Virus record (IMG/VR): IMGVR_UViG_3300046656_000187
Coordinates: 1-23,260 of that record
Direction: 5' to 3' (one strand)
Length of the DNA: 23,260 bases
From: a virus
Both the position numbers and the translations under genes were made by a program. Below, piece after piece: positions 14,784-22,904 of the stretch. Positions within the stretch are counted from its first letter, which is position 1. Each line of letters begins with the position of its first letter. The notes beneath the pieces were generated by a model. It searched no databases, was not told where the DNA came from, and saw only the letters and a program-made list of their open reading frames with translations.

Positions 14784-17700
14784 GGCTGTGGATCATCATC
14801 CTGACTTTTTTCTGCGCATTGTCGGCCGGGGCCGCTCCGGCGACGTATTACGTGGCGACGAACGGACTCGATGCCAATCCGGGCACGATCGGTTCGCCGT
14901 TCCGGACCATTCAAAAGGGAGTTAACACGGCGCTGGCCGGCGACACGGTCAAGGTTGCAACGGGCCAGTATGCCGAGAACGTGACGAGCGCGCGCAGCGG
15001 CGGCGTCGGGACTCCAATCATCATCGACGGACAGGGAGTGGCTACGAACTGGTCTTTCCTGACGACTCATTCGAACATCTACCTTTTCAATTTCTTCCTG
15101 GCCGGAAAGGCAAGCGCATGGTGGTTCTGGATGGGCAAAGGGGCGCACGACTGCATTATTTCGAATACACTATTCGACGGCGGATTGAATGGCAGCGCCT
15201 CCATCCTCCTGCGCTGGGATAATCCAATTCCTGGCACCGAGGCTCCGTTCGGGGGGAACTGCGCGAGTCGCTGCCTCATTATCAGCAACGAGTTTCTGCA
15301 CGTCGCCGGGACGACCGTTATACAATCCTACGGGGATAATAATACCTTCATCGGAAACTGGCTGCACGACTCGGACGCTGTGGACTGGTTTCACGTCTTC
15401 GGACGCACTAACTACGTGGTGTCGAACGTTTGTTCCAATGACTACATCTCTGGAAATTTCAATAATCACCCGGACTTCTTCCAGATTTTCGGCAGCGGCA
15501 ACGGAGGCGGAGCCAAGGGCATCATCGTCGAAAGCAATCTGGTGGTGAAGATGGATGAGGATGCTCAGATCTGCATGTTCGAGGGTCAGGATAACCCGGA
15601 CCTTGGCGATGTGACCTTCCGAAACAATTTGTTTATTGGCGTCGCCGCCAAGGGCACGGCCGCCGCCCCAGACATCAAGTGGTATAACAATACCTTCATC
15701 AATTGCTCGACAAATACGATCACGGCTGGCGCGGTGCTCATTTTCACATCAGCAGAATGGACCGGAAGCGTGGAGACGCCACCTGGGATTTTCACAAACT
15801 ACACCGCAAGCACTGGCATAGGTGGCAGAGCCTACAACAATGTTTTCTTCAACTGCGGCGGAACCAACAGCACCGGAGGAACGAATACCGACCGAGGATG
15901 GTATGTCTTCTCCTCGGACCTGACCAACATTTCAGCAGACTACAATTTCGTCACGAAGAACGGATATAAGGCTGTGGATGTGGATGCGATGCATCGGCAC
16001 GTCGGGGATGCTGGAGGATGGAATAAATATGCGCTCTGGGAGGACCACGGAATAAACGGAGGAGATCCGTGGTTTTACAATGAGACGAACGACCTGCGGC
16101 TGCAAGCCACTAGTCTCCTGATCGGCGTAGGCACAAATGGATTGGTCACGACAGATTTCCGCGGAGTGCCACGCGGGACTGCTACCGATATCGGCGCATT
16201 CGAATACCTGGACCCGCTCACCTATCTGGCCACCAATCCGGTGCCCTGCGATCTGGAGACGCGCACGCTGATGGGCTTTCCGGTCTCGGCCTCGCACGTC
16301 ATCAGCATCGTCTGGCCGACGAACCAATATCGAAACGCGTTGAACGTCTATCGGCGCAATTTCACCAACGCTCCTGGGCAGTGGCTAGCCTGGACCTCGG
16401 TTTACACAAACACATCCAATCCGACCTTTGCCGGGCTTTGGAATGATACGAATGTGACCTCTGGGACGCATTATGAATATCAGCTTATTGCCGGTTCTAC
16501 CAATTCGATGTGCGGCACGAATGGGATCGATTTTGGTTACAAGGGCTTTGAATACATGAATGCCGGGGTGAACGTGCCGCTTCGCGAGCAGCGCGGGAGC
16601 GTGATTCTGCTTTGCGAAAGCGGCATCACAAACGCGCTGGTGACGGAGCTGGGCACGCTCGTCTCTGACATGCTCGGAGATGGTTATAAGGTGTTCCGGC
16701 ACGACATCGCGGCAGTGGACGTAACTGCGGGAGCGACGTGGTTCACCGCCGTGACCAATACAAAGGCGCTCATCTTGTCCGACCTGCGGAGCGGAACAAA
16801 TGGGGATTTCTCCATCTTCATCGTTGGCCATGTTCCGATTCCATACTCGGGCGATTCAAGCCCCGGATTCCATGCGAACAATATCGGAGCGCATCCGGCC
16901 GACTGGTTTTACGCTGATACCAATGCGGCCTCCTGGACCGATTCCACCGTCAATGACAGCACGTCCGACTATGTGGCAGATCACAATACGGTTGGGGACG
17001 GCAAGTTTGACCAGGACAACATCCCGACGACTCCGGAGCTGCGGATAGGCCGCGTGGATCTGCGCAACCTGCCGGCCTTCCCAATCTCGGAGGTTGAACT
17101 GCTCCGCCAGTATCTGAACCGCAATCATCAATGGCGGCATCGGCAATTCACCGTTCGCGATAGAGCCCTCATGGGAACAAACAGTAGCGTGACCGTTCCG
17201 CCATATGAATGCTGGGGAACCTACTCGCAACTCTTCGGCAACGGCACAAACTTCGACATAGCCAACTGGATCACGACCTCGACGAATGCCGCGCATAGCT
17301 ATCTCATGGCTTCATCGCATGGAAATGCCAGTTTCACGAACGATCTGCTCCTCGGTCGAACAATAGATTTTGCATCCAACTCGCTTTATTCGGCATTCAA
17401 CTCCATATATGGGAGCTATTATGGGGACTGGGATAGCTCGCAGCACGCCGACGATGTCGCATGGGCGCCGGTGGCTGCTACGGGCTATACGCTTGGGCTC
17501 TATTATCGAGAGCAGCAGGTAAATATCAACCCTTCTAGCATGGGGGAGCCTTATGCGGATGATCTATGGTTCCTTTCGGCTAATTTCTTCGTCGGAAGCT
17601 CAGCGCAATACTTGCAAACCGGCTATTGGTATACAAATGGAAGCACATTCCTGAACCCGCAGCGGCTCGCCAATTACACGACATACTTCGGAGATCCGAC

Positions 17701-18058
17701 GCTGCGGATCCGGCAGGTGGGTCCGCCGACCAATGCTGCTGTGGTGCAGGTCGGCAGCGATAATGTCGTGAGCTGGACAGCCTCGACCGATTCCGGAGTT
17801 GCGGGCTATCATGTTTATCGCGCACCGAGTTCAGACCTGAATGCTTACGCGCGCCTTACCTCGACCTTGACGACGAGTCCATATACAAACTCTGGCGCGG
17901 CCGGAACGCCCTATATCTATTCGGTGCGTGCGGTGAAGCTGGATCAATCGGCCGGCCGAAGTTTCTTCAACGCCAGCCAGGGAGCATTCGCTTCGGTAAA
18001 CACGACCCTGTCTGGACCCAATCTCAGAAAGCTAAACAAGATTAGGCTAAAGCCATGA
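14780..18058 (+). CDS. Exported beta-helix / FN3 / C25-like chimera
   Basis: The 1092-residue product is the largest here. Residues 1-18 are a signal peptide (cleavage likely after AGA). Residues 22-480 are a DUF1565/pectate-lyase-like beta-helix: TYYVATNGLDANPGTIGSPF at the start and DIGAFEYLDP (about 468-477) at the end. Residues about 500-580 look like an FN3-type module. Residues about 600-975 resemble a C25 (gingipain-like) peptidase region: RGSVILLCESG, FIVGHVPIPY, GDGKFDQDN, ELRIGRVDLRNLPAF, a SHGN motif with His847, GSYYGDWD (878-885) and FGDPTLR (about 970-976). A catalytic Cys is not evident where one is expected after the His, so activity is doubtful. Residues about 978-1075 are a second FN3 domain. 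The C-terminus is basic (NKIRLKP). The domain calls are from pattern recognition. Confidence 0.8.
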   Translation: MRLWIIILTFFCALSAGAAPATYYVATNGLDANPGTIGSPFRTIQKGVNTALAGDTVKVATGQYAENVTSARSGGVGTPIIIDGQGVATNWSFLTTHSNIYLFNFFLAGKASAWWFWMGKGAHDCIISNTLFDGGLNGSASILLRWDNPIPGTEAPFGGNCASRCLIISNEFLHVAGTTVIQSYGDNNTFIGNWLHDSDAVDWFHVFGRTNYVVSNVCSNDYISGNFNNHPDFFQIFGSGNGGGAKGIIVESNLVVKMDEDAQICMFEGQDNPDLGDVTFRNNLFIGVAAKGTAAAPDIKWYNNTFINCSTNTITAGAVLIFTSAEWTGSVETPPGIFTNYTASTGIGGRAYNNVFFNCGGTNSTGGTNTDRGWYVFSSDLTNISADYNFVTKNGYKAVDVDAMHRHVGDAGGWNKYALWEDHGINGGDPWFYNETNDLRLQATSLLIGVGTNGLVTTDFRGVPRGTATDIGAFEYLDPLTYLATNPVPCDLETRTLMGFPVSASHVISIVWPTNQYRNALNVYRRNFTNAPGQWLAWTSVYTNTSNPTFAGLWNDTNVTSGTHYEYQLIAGSTNSMCGTNGIDFGYKGFEYMNAGVNVPLREQRGSVILLCESGITNALVTELGTLVSDMLGDGYKVFRHDIAAVDVTAGATWFTAVTNTKALILSDLRSGTNGDFSIFIVGHVPIPYSGDSSPGFHANNIGAHPADWFYADTNAASWTDSTVNDSTSDYVADHNTVGDGKFDQDNIPTTPELRIGRVDLRNLPAFPISEVELLRQYLNRNHQWRHRQFTVRDRALMGTNSSVTVPPYECWGTYSQLFGNGTNFDIANWITTSTNAAHSYLMASSHGNASFTNDLLLGRTIDFASNSLYSAFNSIYGSYYGDWDSSQHADDVAWAPVAATGYTLGLYYREQQVNINPSSMGEPYADDLWFLSANFFVGSSAQYLQTGYWYTNGSTFLNPQRLANYTTYFGDPTLRIRQVGPPTNAAVVQVGSDNVVSWTASTDSGVAGYHVYRAPSSDLNAYARLTSTLTTSPYTNSGAAGTPYIYSVRAVKLDQSAGRSFFNASQGAFASVNTTLSGPNLRKLNKIRLKP

Positions 18059-18561
18059 AGATTCTGCTCCTTCTGATCTTGGCATCCTGCGCAGCCGGCG
18101 CGCAGACGACCAACGTAACCTTTACCTGGGACCCGTCGCCTCCGGCCAGCGGGCAGGCTTATCGTTTCTATGAGAAGGTTGGGCAATCCAGAGTTTTCCT
18201 CGGAACCGCACAAACCAACTTCTTCACCGTGAGCAACTGGGTCGTCGGCGCTTCGCGCACGATGACCGTGACCTGCACGAATACCTGGGGCGAGAGCGCC
18301 GAGTCGGCGCCATGGATTATGGGCACGAGCCCAACTGCTCCGCCGAACCTCAAGCCAGTTCCATTGTCGCTGATTGCGCCAATGCCGGGCACGATTGAGT
18401 TCTCGCATGATCTGGCCGTCTGGATGGATAGGCTTCAGCTATTGCAAATCGATGCGATGGCCGTGCAATGCACGTTCAAACTTCAACCCGGGGATCCGAT
18501 GCTTTTCGCGCGCGTGAAGCAACCATTTCAGCCGGCCGCGAGACCTTCTTTTCTGCCATGA
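18055..18561 (+). CDS. Small exported FN3-like protein, possible lipoprotein
   Basis: The 168-residue product starts with a short hydrophobic signal containing LASC at residues 9-12, which fits a lipobox, so Cys12 could be lipidated. At 12 residues the signal is short, and a signal peptidase I site after AGA (residue 16) is an alternative. Residues about 20-95 look like an FN3/Ig-like sandwich (VTFTWDPSPPASGQAYRFYE ... MTVTCTNTWGESAES). Residues 100-160 resemble a small domain seen in secreted Verrucomicrobia proteins (IEFSHDLAVWMDR ... PMLFARVKQP), which is an inference. Both ends are ATGA overlaps. It may anchor or assemble the neighbouring large exported proteins. Confidence 0.72.
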   Translation: MKILLLLILASCAAGAQTTNVTFTWDPSPPASGQAYRFYEKVGQSRVFLGTAQTNFFTVSNWVVGASRTMTVTCTNTWGESAESAPWIMGTSPTAPPNLKPVPLSLIAPMPGTIEFSHDLAVWMDRLQLLQIDAMAVQCTFKLQPGDPMLFARVKQPFQPAARPSFLP

Positions 18562-19796
18562 GGATATTGCTGATCATTCTTCTGATGTGGATAGCGGCGG
18601 TGTCGGCGCGAGCAGCCGACCAGATCGCCGCCGATGGAACCTGGACCGGCGTGAGCAATGCGCTGTTCGCCGCTTCAGATGGCGACTTTGTGAGTATACC
18701 ATCCGGTTCTAATGTTTGGGCCGGCCGATTGCGCGTTACTAAACGGGTTACGATCCGAGGTAGTTCTAGCAACTATAATGGAACCGTAATAAATCTCGAT
18801 CCAACTGCCGATACAAAGGACGGCATTTTTCTAATCGAGAAAGACTGGTGCTGCATCAGCAATATGTATCTTCGGGCTACGGATGCAGCGGGTCCGGTTC
18901 CGCAGGGATGGCTAGTGGCGCTCCACACGAATAATTGCCTGGTGCGCAATACCTACTTCACGCGCTGCCTGGCCGGAGTTGTCGGAGGAAGTTTTTCGCT
19001 GGTGAGTCATTGCATGTTCTACAACTGCGAGCGCATGGGAAGATGTTTCGGGATGGCTCCGCTCAACGGGAATATGAATGCCTACAATGACGCCAAATGG
19101 GTCACGACGTTCAGTTACACGAATTTCAACGGAAACGCATTCGATGCCACCACGAACTTCTTTGCCAGCACAAACTTCATGGTTTTCGAAGACAATCTGA
19201 TGGATGTGGACGGAAGCACCATGCCGTCTGGAAGGCTTCAACAGGCTTGCATCACGTCGCAGCAAGGTCAGATGTGGATCGCCAGGCACAACTACATTTC
19301 TCTTCGCAACAACTACATTCATACCCCGGCATTCGACATGCACGGCGGCGGTGACTGCTGTTCAGATTATGGGGCTCTTTGCGTGCAGACGTATTCGAAC
19401 ATATTCAATGTATCTTCCGGAGGCCAAGTCGATAAGCTGCTGGATCAGCGCGGAGGAGTCGGGACTTGCTATAGCAATTGGATCAATACGGCATTCAACG
19501 ACACAATCCACATGAGAAATGCCAGCGGGACCGGGGAATTTTGGGATAAGGGTCCGCAGGTCACCAACTCCTGGCATTGGGCAAATTTCACAAACAACGG
19601 AGCCAATTGGGTAGGAGTTACGAGCGACATTTCTTACATAGAACTAAGCAAGTCGTATCATACGAATCAACCGGCGACAGTTTACCAAATGACGTATCCA
19701 GATCCGGTCTGGAATTTCTTCGTTCCAACCGCTGTGACTACGCTTACCGACCCGGTGATTCCCCGCCGAGTCAAAGGCGTGAAACTCCGCCCCTAG
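18558..19796 (+). CDS. Exported right-handed beta-helix protein
   Basis: The 412-residue product starts at the ATG overlapping the previous stop. The frame is open further upstream, but that stretch is a shadow of the FN3 gene. The signal peptide has Arg2, a long hydrophobic core 3-15 and likely cleavage after SARA (residue 19). Residues about 20-390 are Asn/Cys-rich beta-helix coils (WTGVSNALFAASDGDFVSIP as the entry strand, then turns such as NNCLVRNTYF, VSHCMFYNC and LRNNYI). A GGGDCCSDYG loop near 270 is unusual. The C-terminus RVKGVKLRP resembles the end of the 1092-residue protein. A polysaccharide-binding or lyase role is plausible, but no active site is identified. Confidence 0.8.
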   Translation: MRILLIILLMWIAAVSARAADQIAADGTWTGVSNALFAASDGDFVSIPSGSNVWAGRLRVTKRVTIRGSSSNYNGTVINLDPTADTKDGIFLIEKDWCCISNMYLRATDAAGPVPQGWLVALHTNNCLVRNTYFTRCLAGVVGGSFSLVSHCMFYNCERMGRCFGMAPLNGNMNAYNDAKWVTTFSYTNFNGNAFDATTNFFASTNFMVFEDNLMDVDGSTMPSGRLQQACITSQQGQMWIARHNYISLRNNYIHTPAFDMHGGGDCCSDYGALCVQTYSNIFNVSSGGQVDKLLDQRGGVGTCYSNWINTAFNDTIHMRNASGTGEFWDKGPQVTNSWHWANFTNNGANWVGVTSDISYIELSKSYHTNQPATVYQMTYPDPVWNFFVPTAVTTLTDPVIPRRVKGVKLRP

Positions 19797-19800
19797 CTTT

Positions 19801-20241
19801 ATGACCGAAACACAAAACAATGGCATCTCCAAAATGGAAACCCTCAACGGCGGCGCCCTTCTAGAAGCGATCCATCTCGACGGCGCAATCGAAACCGTAA
19901 AGGTTCTGCAACTTTCGGTGCGCCAGTATCAGCAACTCCGAAACTCACTCGATGACGAGCTGAAGGTAGTCGAGCTCTATTGCGGCAAGCCAGAAGGATG
20001 GGCTGAAACCCTGACGCCGGCCAGCCACAGCGCCATTGCCGAGAAGGGAGGGGAACTCAACAACGCTTTTTTCGGTGCTTGGGCTCGGCGCAGTCTCAAC
20101 CTTCAGGAGCTAATCATGCCGGGCATCGTGGACCGCGCCATCGAAAGAGCGAACTCGGCCTCGCCGACTACGTCGCCGAAATCGCCATCGAATGCGGAAT
20201 CACGCTTGGGCAGGCGACCGAGCACAGTCTTGCCCAGTTGA
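19801..20241 (+). CDS. Tail assembly chaperone (gpG-like), 0-frame product
   Basis: The 146-residue product fits small tail assembly chaperones encoded just before the tape measure. The features are a strand VKVLQLSVRQYQQL (about 38-51), an acidic middle DDELKVVELYCGKPEGWAETLTP (about 55-77), the helix HSAIAEKGGELNNAFFGAWARR and the segment LQELIMPGIVDRAIE before a Ser/Pro-rich tail. The last 30 residues (SPTTSPKSPSN...) look like low-complexity readthrough past a frameshift point. The overlapping -1 frame encodes the T extension. These chaperones bind the tape measure and recruit tail tube subunits. The gene begins 4 bp after the last exported gene. Confidence 0.75.
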   Translation: MTETQNNGISKMETLNGGALLEAIHLDGAIETVKVLQLSVRQYQQLRNSLDDELKVVELYCGKPEGWAETLTPASHSAIAEKGGELNNAFFGAWARRSLNLQELIMPGIVDRAIERANSASPTTSPKSPSNAESRLGRRPSTVLPS

Positions 20242-20396
20242 ACCTGCTGGCGGCGGCGGCGGCCAGGATTAAAGCGCGGCAGGCGGTGCTGGATTTAGAC
20301 TCGCGGGTTTCGGCGCATGCGGCGGTAACGGCCAAAGGCGGGGCAAGCGCGATGAAGCAACTGCGTGGCGCATTAGAGAAGCAATCTCGTGGCTGA
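20079..20396 (+). CDS. Tail assembly chaperone T extension, made by -1 frameshift
   Basis: This frame is -1 relative to the gpG-like gene and overlaps its 3' part. From about 20150 it encodes a coherent helical sequence (ELGLADYVAEIAIECGITLG, then HSLAQLNLLAAAAARIKARQ, ending LRGALEKQSRG). Upstream of about 20145 the same frame gives non-protein-like sequence, while the 0 frame looks real. A fusion of about 115 residues from the 0 frame with about 83 from this frame gives a gpGT of about 198 residues. The ATG at 20079 is probably not used. The end overlaps the GTG start of the tape measure by 8 bp. Confidence 0.7.
   Translation: MGSAQSQPSGANHAGHRGPRHRKSELGLADYVAEIAIECGITLGQATEHSLAQLNLLAAAAARIKARQAVLDLDSRVSAHAAVTAKGGASAMKQLRGALEKQSRG
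20142..20148 (+). other. Candidate -1 ribosomal frameshift site
   Basis: In the 0 frame the codons are C.GAA.AGA. A -1 slip here joins the plausible 0-frame segment MPGIVDRAIE directly to KSELGLADYVAE in the -1 frame. The sequence is not a perfect X XXY YYZ heptamer, so the exact site is uncertain. The only perfect heptamer in the overlap, TTTTTTC at 20067-20073, lies too far upstream to give a sensible product. Confidence 0.4.
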
Positions 20397-22263
20397 CAAT
20401 ACAATCGCAATCAAGCTGGCGTTGCAGGGCCTGCCTCAGGTGGAGGCAGGGCTCGGTAAACTCGGCGCCGCATTACAGGGCTTTAAGAGCTTTATTGGGC
20501 CGGGCATCATTGCCGGAATCACCGCCGAGCTGGGGCATTTCGTAACGTCCGCGATTGATACGGCCGATGCGGCAGGGAAGATGGCGCAGAAGGTTGGGAT
20601 CGCCACGGAGCAACTCACCGCTCTCGAATATTCTGCAAAACTGGCTGGGGTTTCCAATGAGACGTTACAGAGGTCGCTGGCGCATCTTTCCCAAGAGATG
20701 GTTAAGACTGGCCGCGGGGGCGAGGATGTCCTTGCCGTCCTGCTCTCTATCTCAGATGAGTTCCAAGCCGCTCATGGAGGAGCCGAGAAGACGAGCATCG
20801 CCATCGATCATTTCGGAAGGAAGGGCATAGAGATGATCCCGCTTCTGAATGCCGGGAGCGCCGCCATAAAAGAGCAGGCTGAGGAGGCCAGGAAGTTGGG
20901 AATTGTCATCGGTGATGATTTTGCGAGGAATGCAGAGAAGTTTAACGACAATCTCACCAAGCTTAAGCTTGGCGCAAAAGGCGTCGTGAATGAAATCGTG
21001 GCGGATATGCTGCCAACGCTTTCTAATTTAAGCGCGATCTTCGCCAAGGCCGGAATCGAATCCCGAAGCTTCATTTCCAAAGGCATCGAGACGCTTGCAA
21101 TCGGCCAGTTTGGAGCTGCGTTTAAAGGGCTGGAATTGGCCGCGGCAAAAGTGGCAAGCCTTCTTGGGCTTGCTAACCAAAATCGCTCAGCAGGAACTGG
21201 GGATCTGCAAACATTTGCCACGCGCGAGCAGACGCTCCATTCCATGCTGGCCGCAAACGATGCCATACTGCGAAGCGTCCAGGCCAATACTCTGACATCG
21301 CCATCGGACAGGCGCGAAGCATCTATAGGCGTGCTAAGGGATGAACTTAAGCAGTTGATCGAGCTTGAGAAAATCGCAACCGATAATCTGCCCGGGCCCA
21401 TCACTACTGGCAACGCGGAGGGATTACAGGTTAAGACTCAGGAGCGCATAGACGCCGAAAAGAAGCTTTATGATGTCCAGCGCCAGCGCATTGACGTCAC
21501 GGCGAAGCTTATTGAATTGGACCGGGAAACGTTCAGCGGAAAGATGCTTGAAAATCTTCAAGCTCTGGCGAAGGACTGGGGAAATCTCGGCGTTCAAATG
21601 GCGGACGGGTTCAAAAACACCTTCATGTCCGCGGTCGATACGATTTCGGATGGGATAACTGGACTCATCACCGGAACGCTGACATGGGCTCAGGCGCTTC
21701 GTCAAATCGGAACGAACATCCTCACGGAGATTGTTCATAGCATAGTCCAAGTCGGCGTAAGGTGGATCGCTACTCAGTTTCTGATGGCCGCCACGGGTCA
21801 GGCGGTCCTAGCCTCCACGCTGGCCATTACGGCTCCAATTGCAGCCGCGCAAAGTGCTATCTGGGCGGTCCCGGCGACTCTTTCGACAATCGCAAGCTAT
21901 GGCGCATCCGCCGAGGCCGCGCCCGCATTCGTCCTGCAATCGTTGGCGGAATCATTGGGGGCGCTCGCAGGTTTCAGCGGCGGAGGATTCACAGGCCTTG
22001 GCAACACCAGTCAGCCCGCCGGCGTCGTCCATGGCGGCGAGTTCGTCTTCAGCGCGCCAGCGACTTCGCGCCTCGGAGTGGACAATCTCGAATCTCTCCA
22101 TCAAGCCGCCCTCTCGCCTTCTGTAAACGTCCAGGGCCATTCGGTAATAAACGTCATGGTCCGCGACCAATCCGAATTGCGCGACTTCTTAAAGAGCCGC
22201 GCCGGCCGGGACGAGGTAGTGAATATCGTCCGAACCTACCGAACGGAAATCGGCATCGCATGA
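20389..22263 (+). CDS. Tail tape measure protein
   Basis: The 624-residue product starts with GTG at 20389 (MADNTIAIKL...), overlapping the chaperone stop by 8 bp. The N-terminal third has typical tape-measure features: Ala/Gly-rich helices (AGLGKLGAALQGFKSF), then AGKMAQKVGIATEQLTALEY and ETLQRSLAHLSQEM. The middle is long charged helix. A hydrophobic region (about 455-530, Ala-rich) may insert in the host membrane. The C-terminal GGGFTGLGNTSQPAGVVHGGEFVF is a family hallmark. By the usual rule of about 0.15 nm per residue, the tail would be roughly 90 nm, an inference from length. The gene ends in an ATGA overlap. Confidence 0.92.
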   Translation: MADNTIAIKLALQGLPQVEAGLGKLGAALQGFKSFIGPGIIAGITAELGHFVTSAIDTADAAGKMAQKVGIATEQLTALEYSAKLAGVSNETLQRSLAHLSQEMVKTGRGGEDVLAVLLSISDEFQAAHGGAEKTSIAIDHFGRKGIEMIPLLNAGSAAIKEQAEEARKLGIVIGDDFARNAEKFNDNLTKLKLGAKGVVNEIVADMLPTLSNLSAIFAKAGIESRSFISKGIETLAIGQFGAAFKGLELAAAKVASLLGLANQNRSAGTGDLQTFATREQTLHSMLAANDAILRSVQANTLTSPSDRREASIGVLRDELKQLIELEKIATDNLPGPITTGNAEGLQVKTQERIDAEKKLYDVQRQRIDVTAKLIELDRETFSGKMLENLQALAKDWGNLGVQMADGFKNTFMSAVDTISDGITGLITGTLTWAQALRQIGTNILTEIVHSIVQVGVRWIATQFLMAATGQAVLASTLAITAPIAAAQSAIWAVPATLSTIASYGASAEAAPAFVLQSLAESLGALAGFSGGGFTGLGNTSQPAGVVHGGEFVFSAPATSRLGVDNLESLHQAALSPSVNVQGHSVINVMVRDQSELRDFLKSRAGRDEVVNIVRTYRTEIGIA

Positions 22264-22901
22264 GCGTCACCACGATCAGCGGCTATACACTCTTCCCACA
22301 TCGGGCCAATTATGCCGCACAGCCGCGCCTAGACCGCGTCTGGACGACCGGCATCACGGATTCTGAGCGCGGGCAGGAGCAACGCATCGCGCTTCGCGCT
22401 GTTCCACGCAGGATGCTGCAATGGACGATTACGGCGGACGACCTGGAGAAGTTCTCCCAACTGGCAGATCGAATCCTTTCAGCGGCCAAATCGGGCCGAG
22501 CCTGTGCGCCGCTCTGGGGCCGCGGTTCAGAGTTAGCCTCGGATGCTTCCGGATCCACCGTCGTCCTGACCTCGACCGCATGGCCGTGGCTGGCTGGCGA
22601 TCGGCTCTTCTTCCTGGACGACGATGACGGCTATGAGATTGCGACGGTGGCATCCGTCGCTGGCACGACGCTGACCCTGGCGACACCACTTGCCACAACT
22701 CATGTCGGGGAATTCGTCTGGCCGCTCATCTTCGGACGATTCTCGGCAGACAACCTCGGGTTGCTTACGAGCCGGCACGGCCAAGCGCAATTAACCATCT
22801 CCGAACTGACCTCGCCGGATGCCGCGACGCTCGGCGCTGAGGTGGCTCAAATTGATGGCGTCGGAGGCTGGATTATCGGGGACACCTTCATCGTGCAATA
22901 A
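22260..22901 (+). CDS. Putative distal/minor tail protein
   Basis: The 213-residue product starts at the ATG overlapping the tape measure stop; the longer open frame upstream is a shadow of that gene. The N-terminal half has YTLFPHRANYAAQPRL, then DSERGQEQRIALRAVPRR (residues about 36-53), a pattern seen in phage minor tail proteins (FP...N, then G.EQR.ALR..PR). The C-terminal half is beta-rich (WPWLAGDRLFFLDDDDGYEIATV, then GTTLTLATPLATTHVGEFVWPL). Position after the tape measure is right for a distal tail or tip protein. The exact family is not certain. Confidence 0.65.
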   Translation: MSVTTISGYTLFPHRANYAAQPRLDRVWTTGITDSERGQEQRIALRAVPRRMLQWTITADDLEKFSQLADRILSAAKSGRACAPLWGRGSELASDASGSTVVLTSTAWPWLAGDRLFFLDDDDGYEIATVASVAGTTLTLATPLATTHVGEFVWPLIFGRFSADNLGLLTSRHGQAQLTISELTSPDAATLGAEVAQIDGVGGWIIGDTFIVQ

Positions 22902-22904
22902 GCT

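Noticed and set aside
20067-20073. TTTTTTC, a perfect -1 slippery heptamer in the chaperone gene
   Set aside because: A slip here would replace the plausible 0-frame segment GAWARRSLNLQELIMPGIVDR with an unlikely sequence. The sensible junction is about 75 bp downstream. It is kept only as an alternative.
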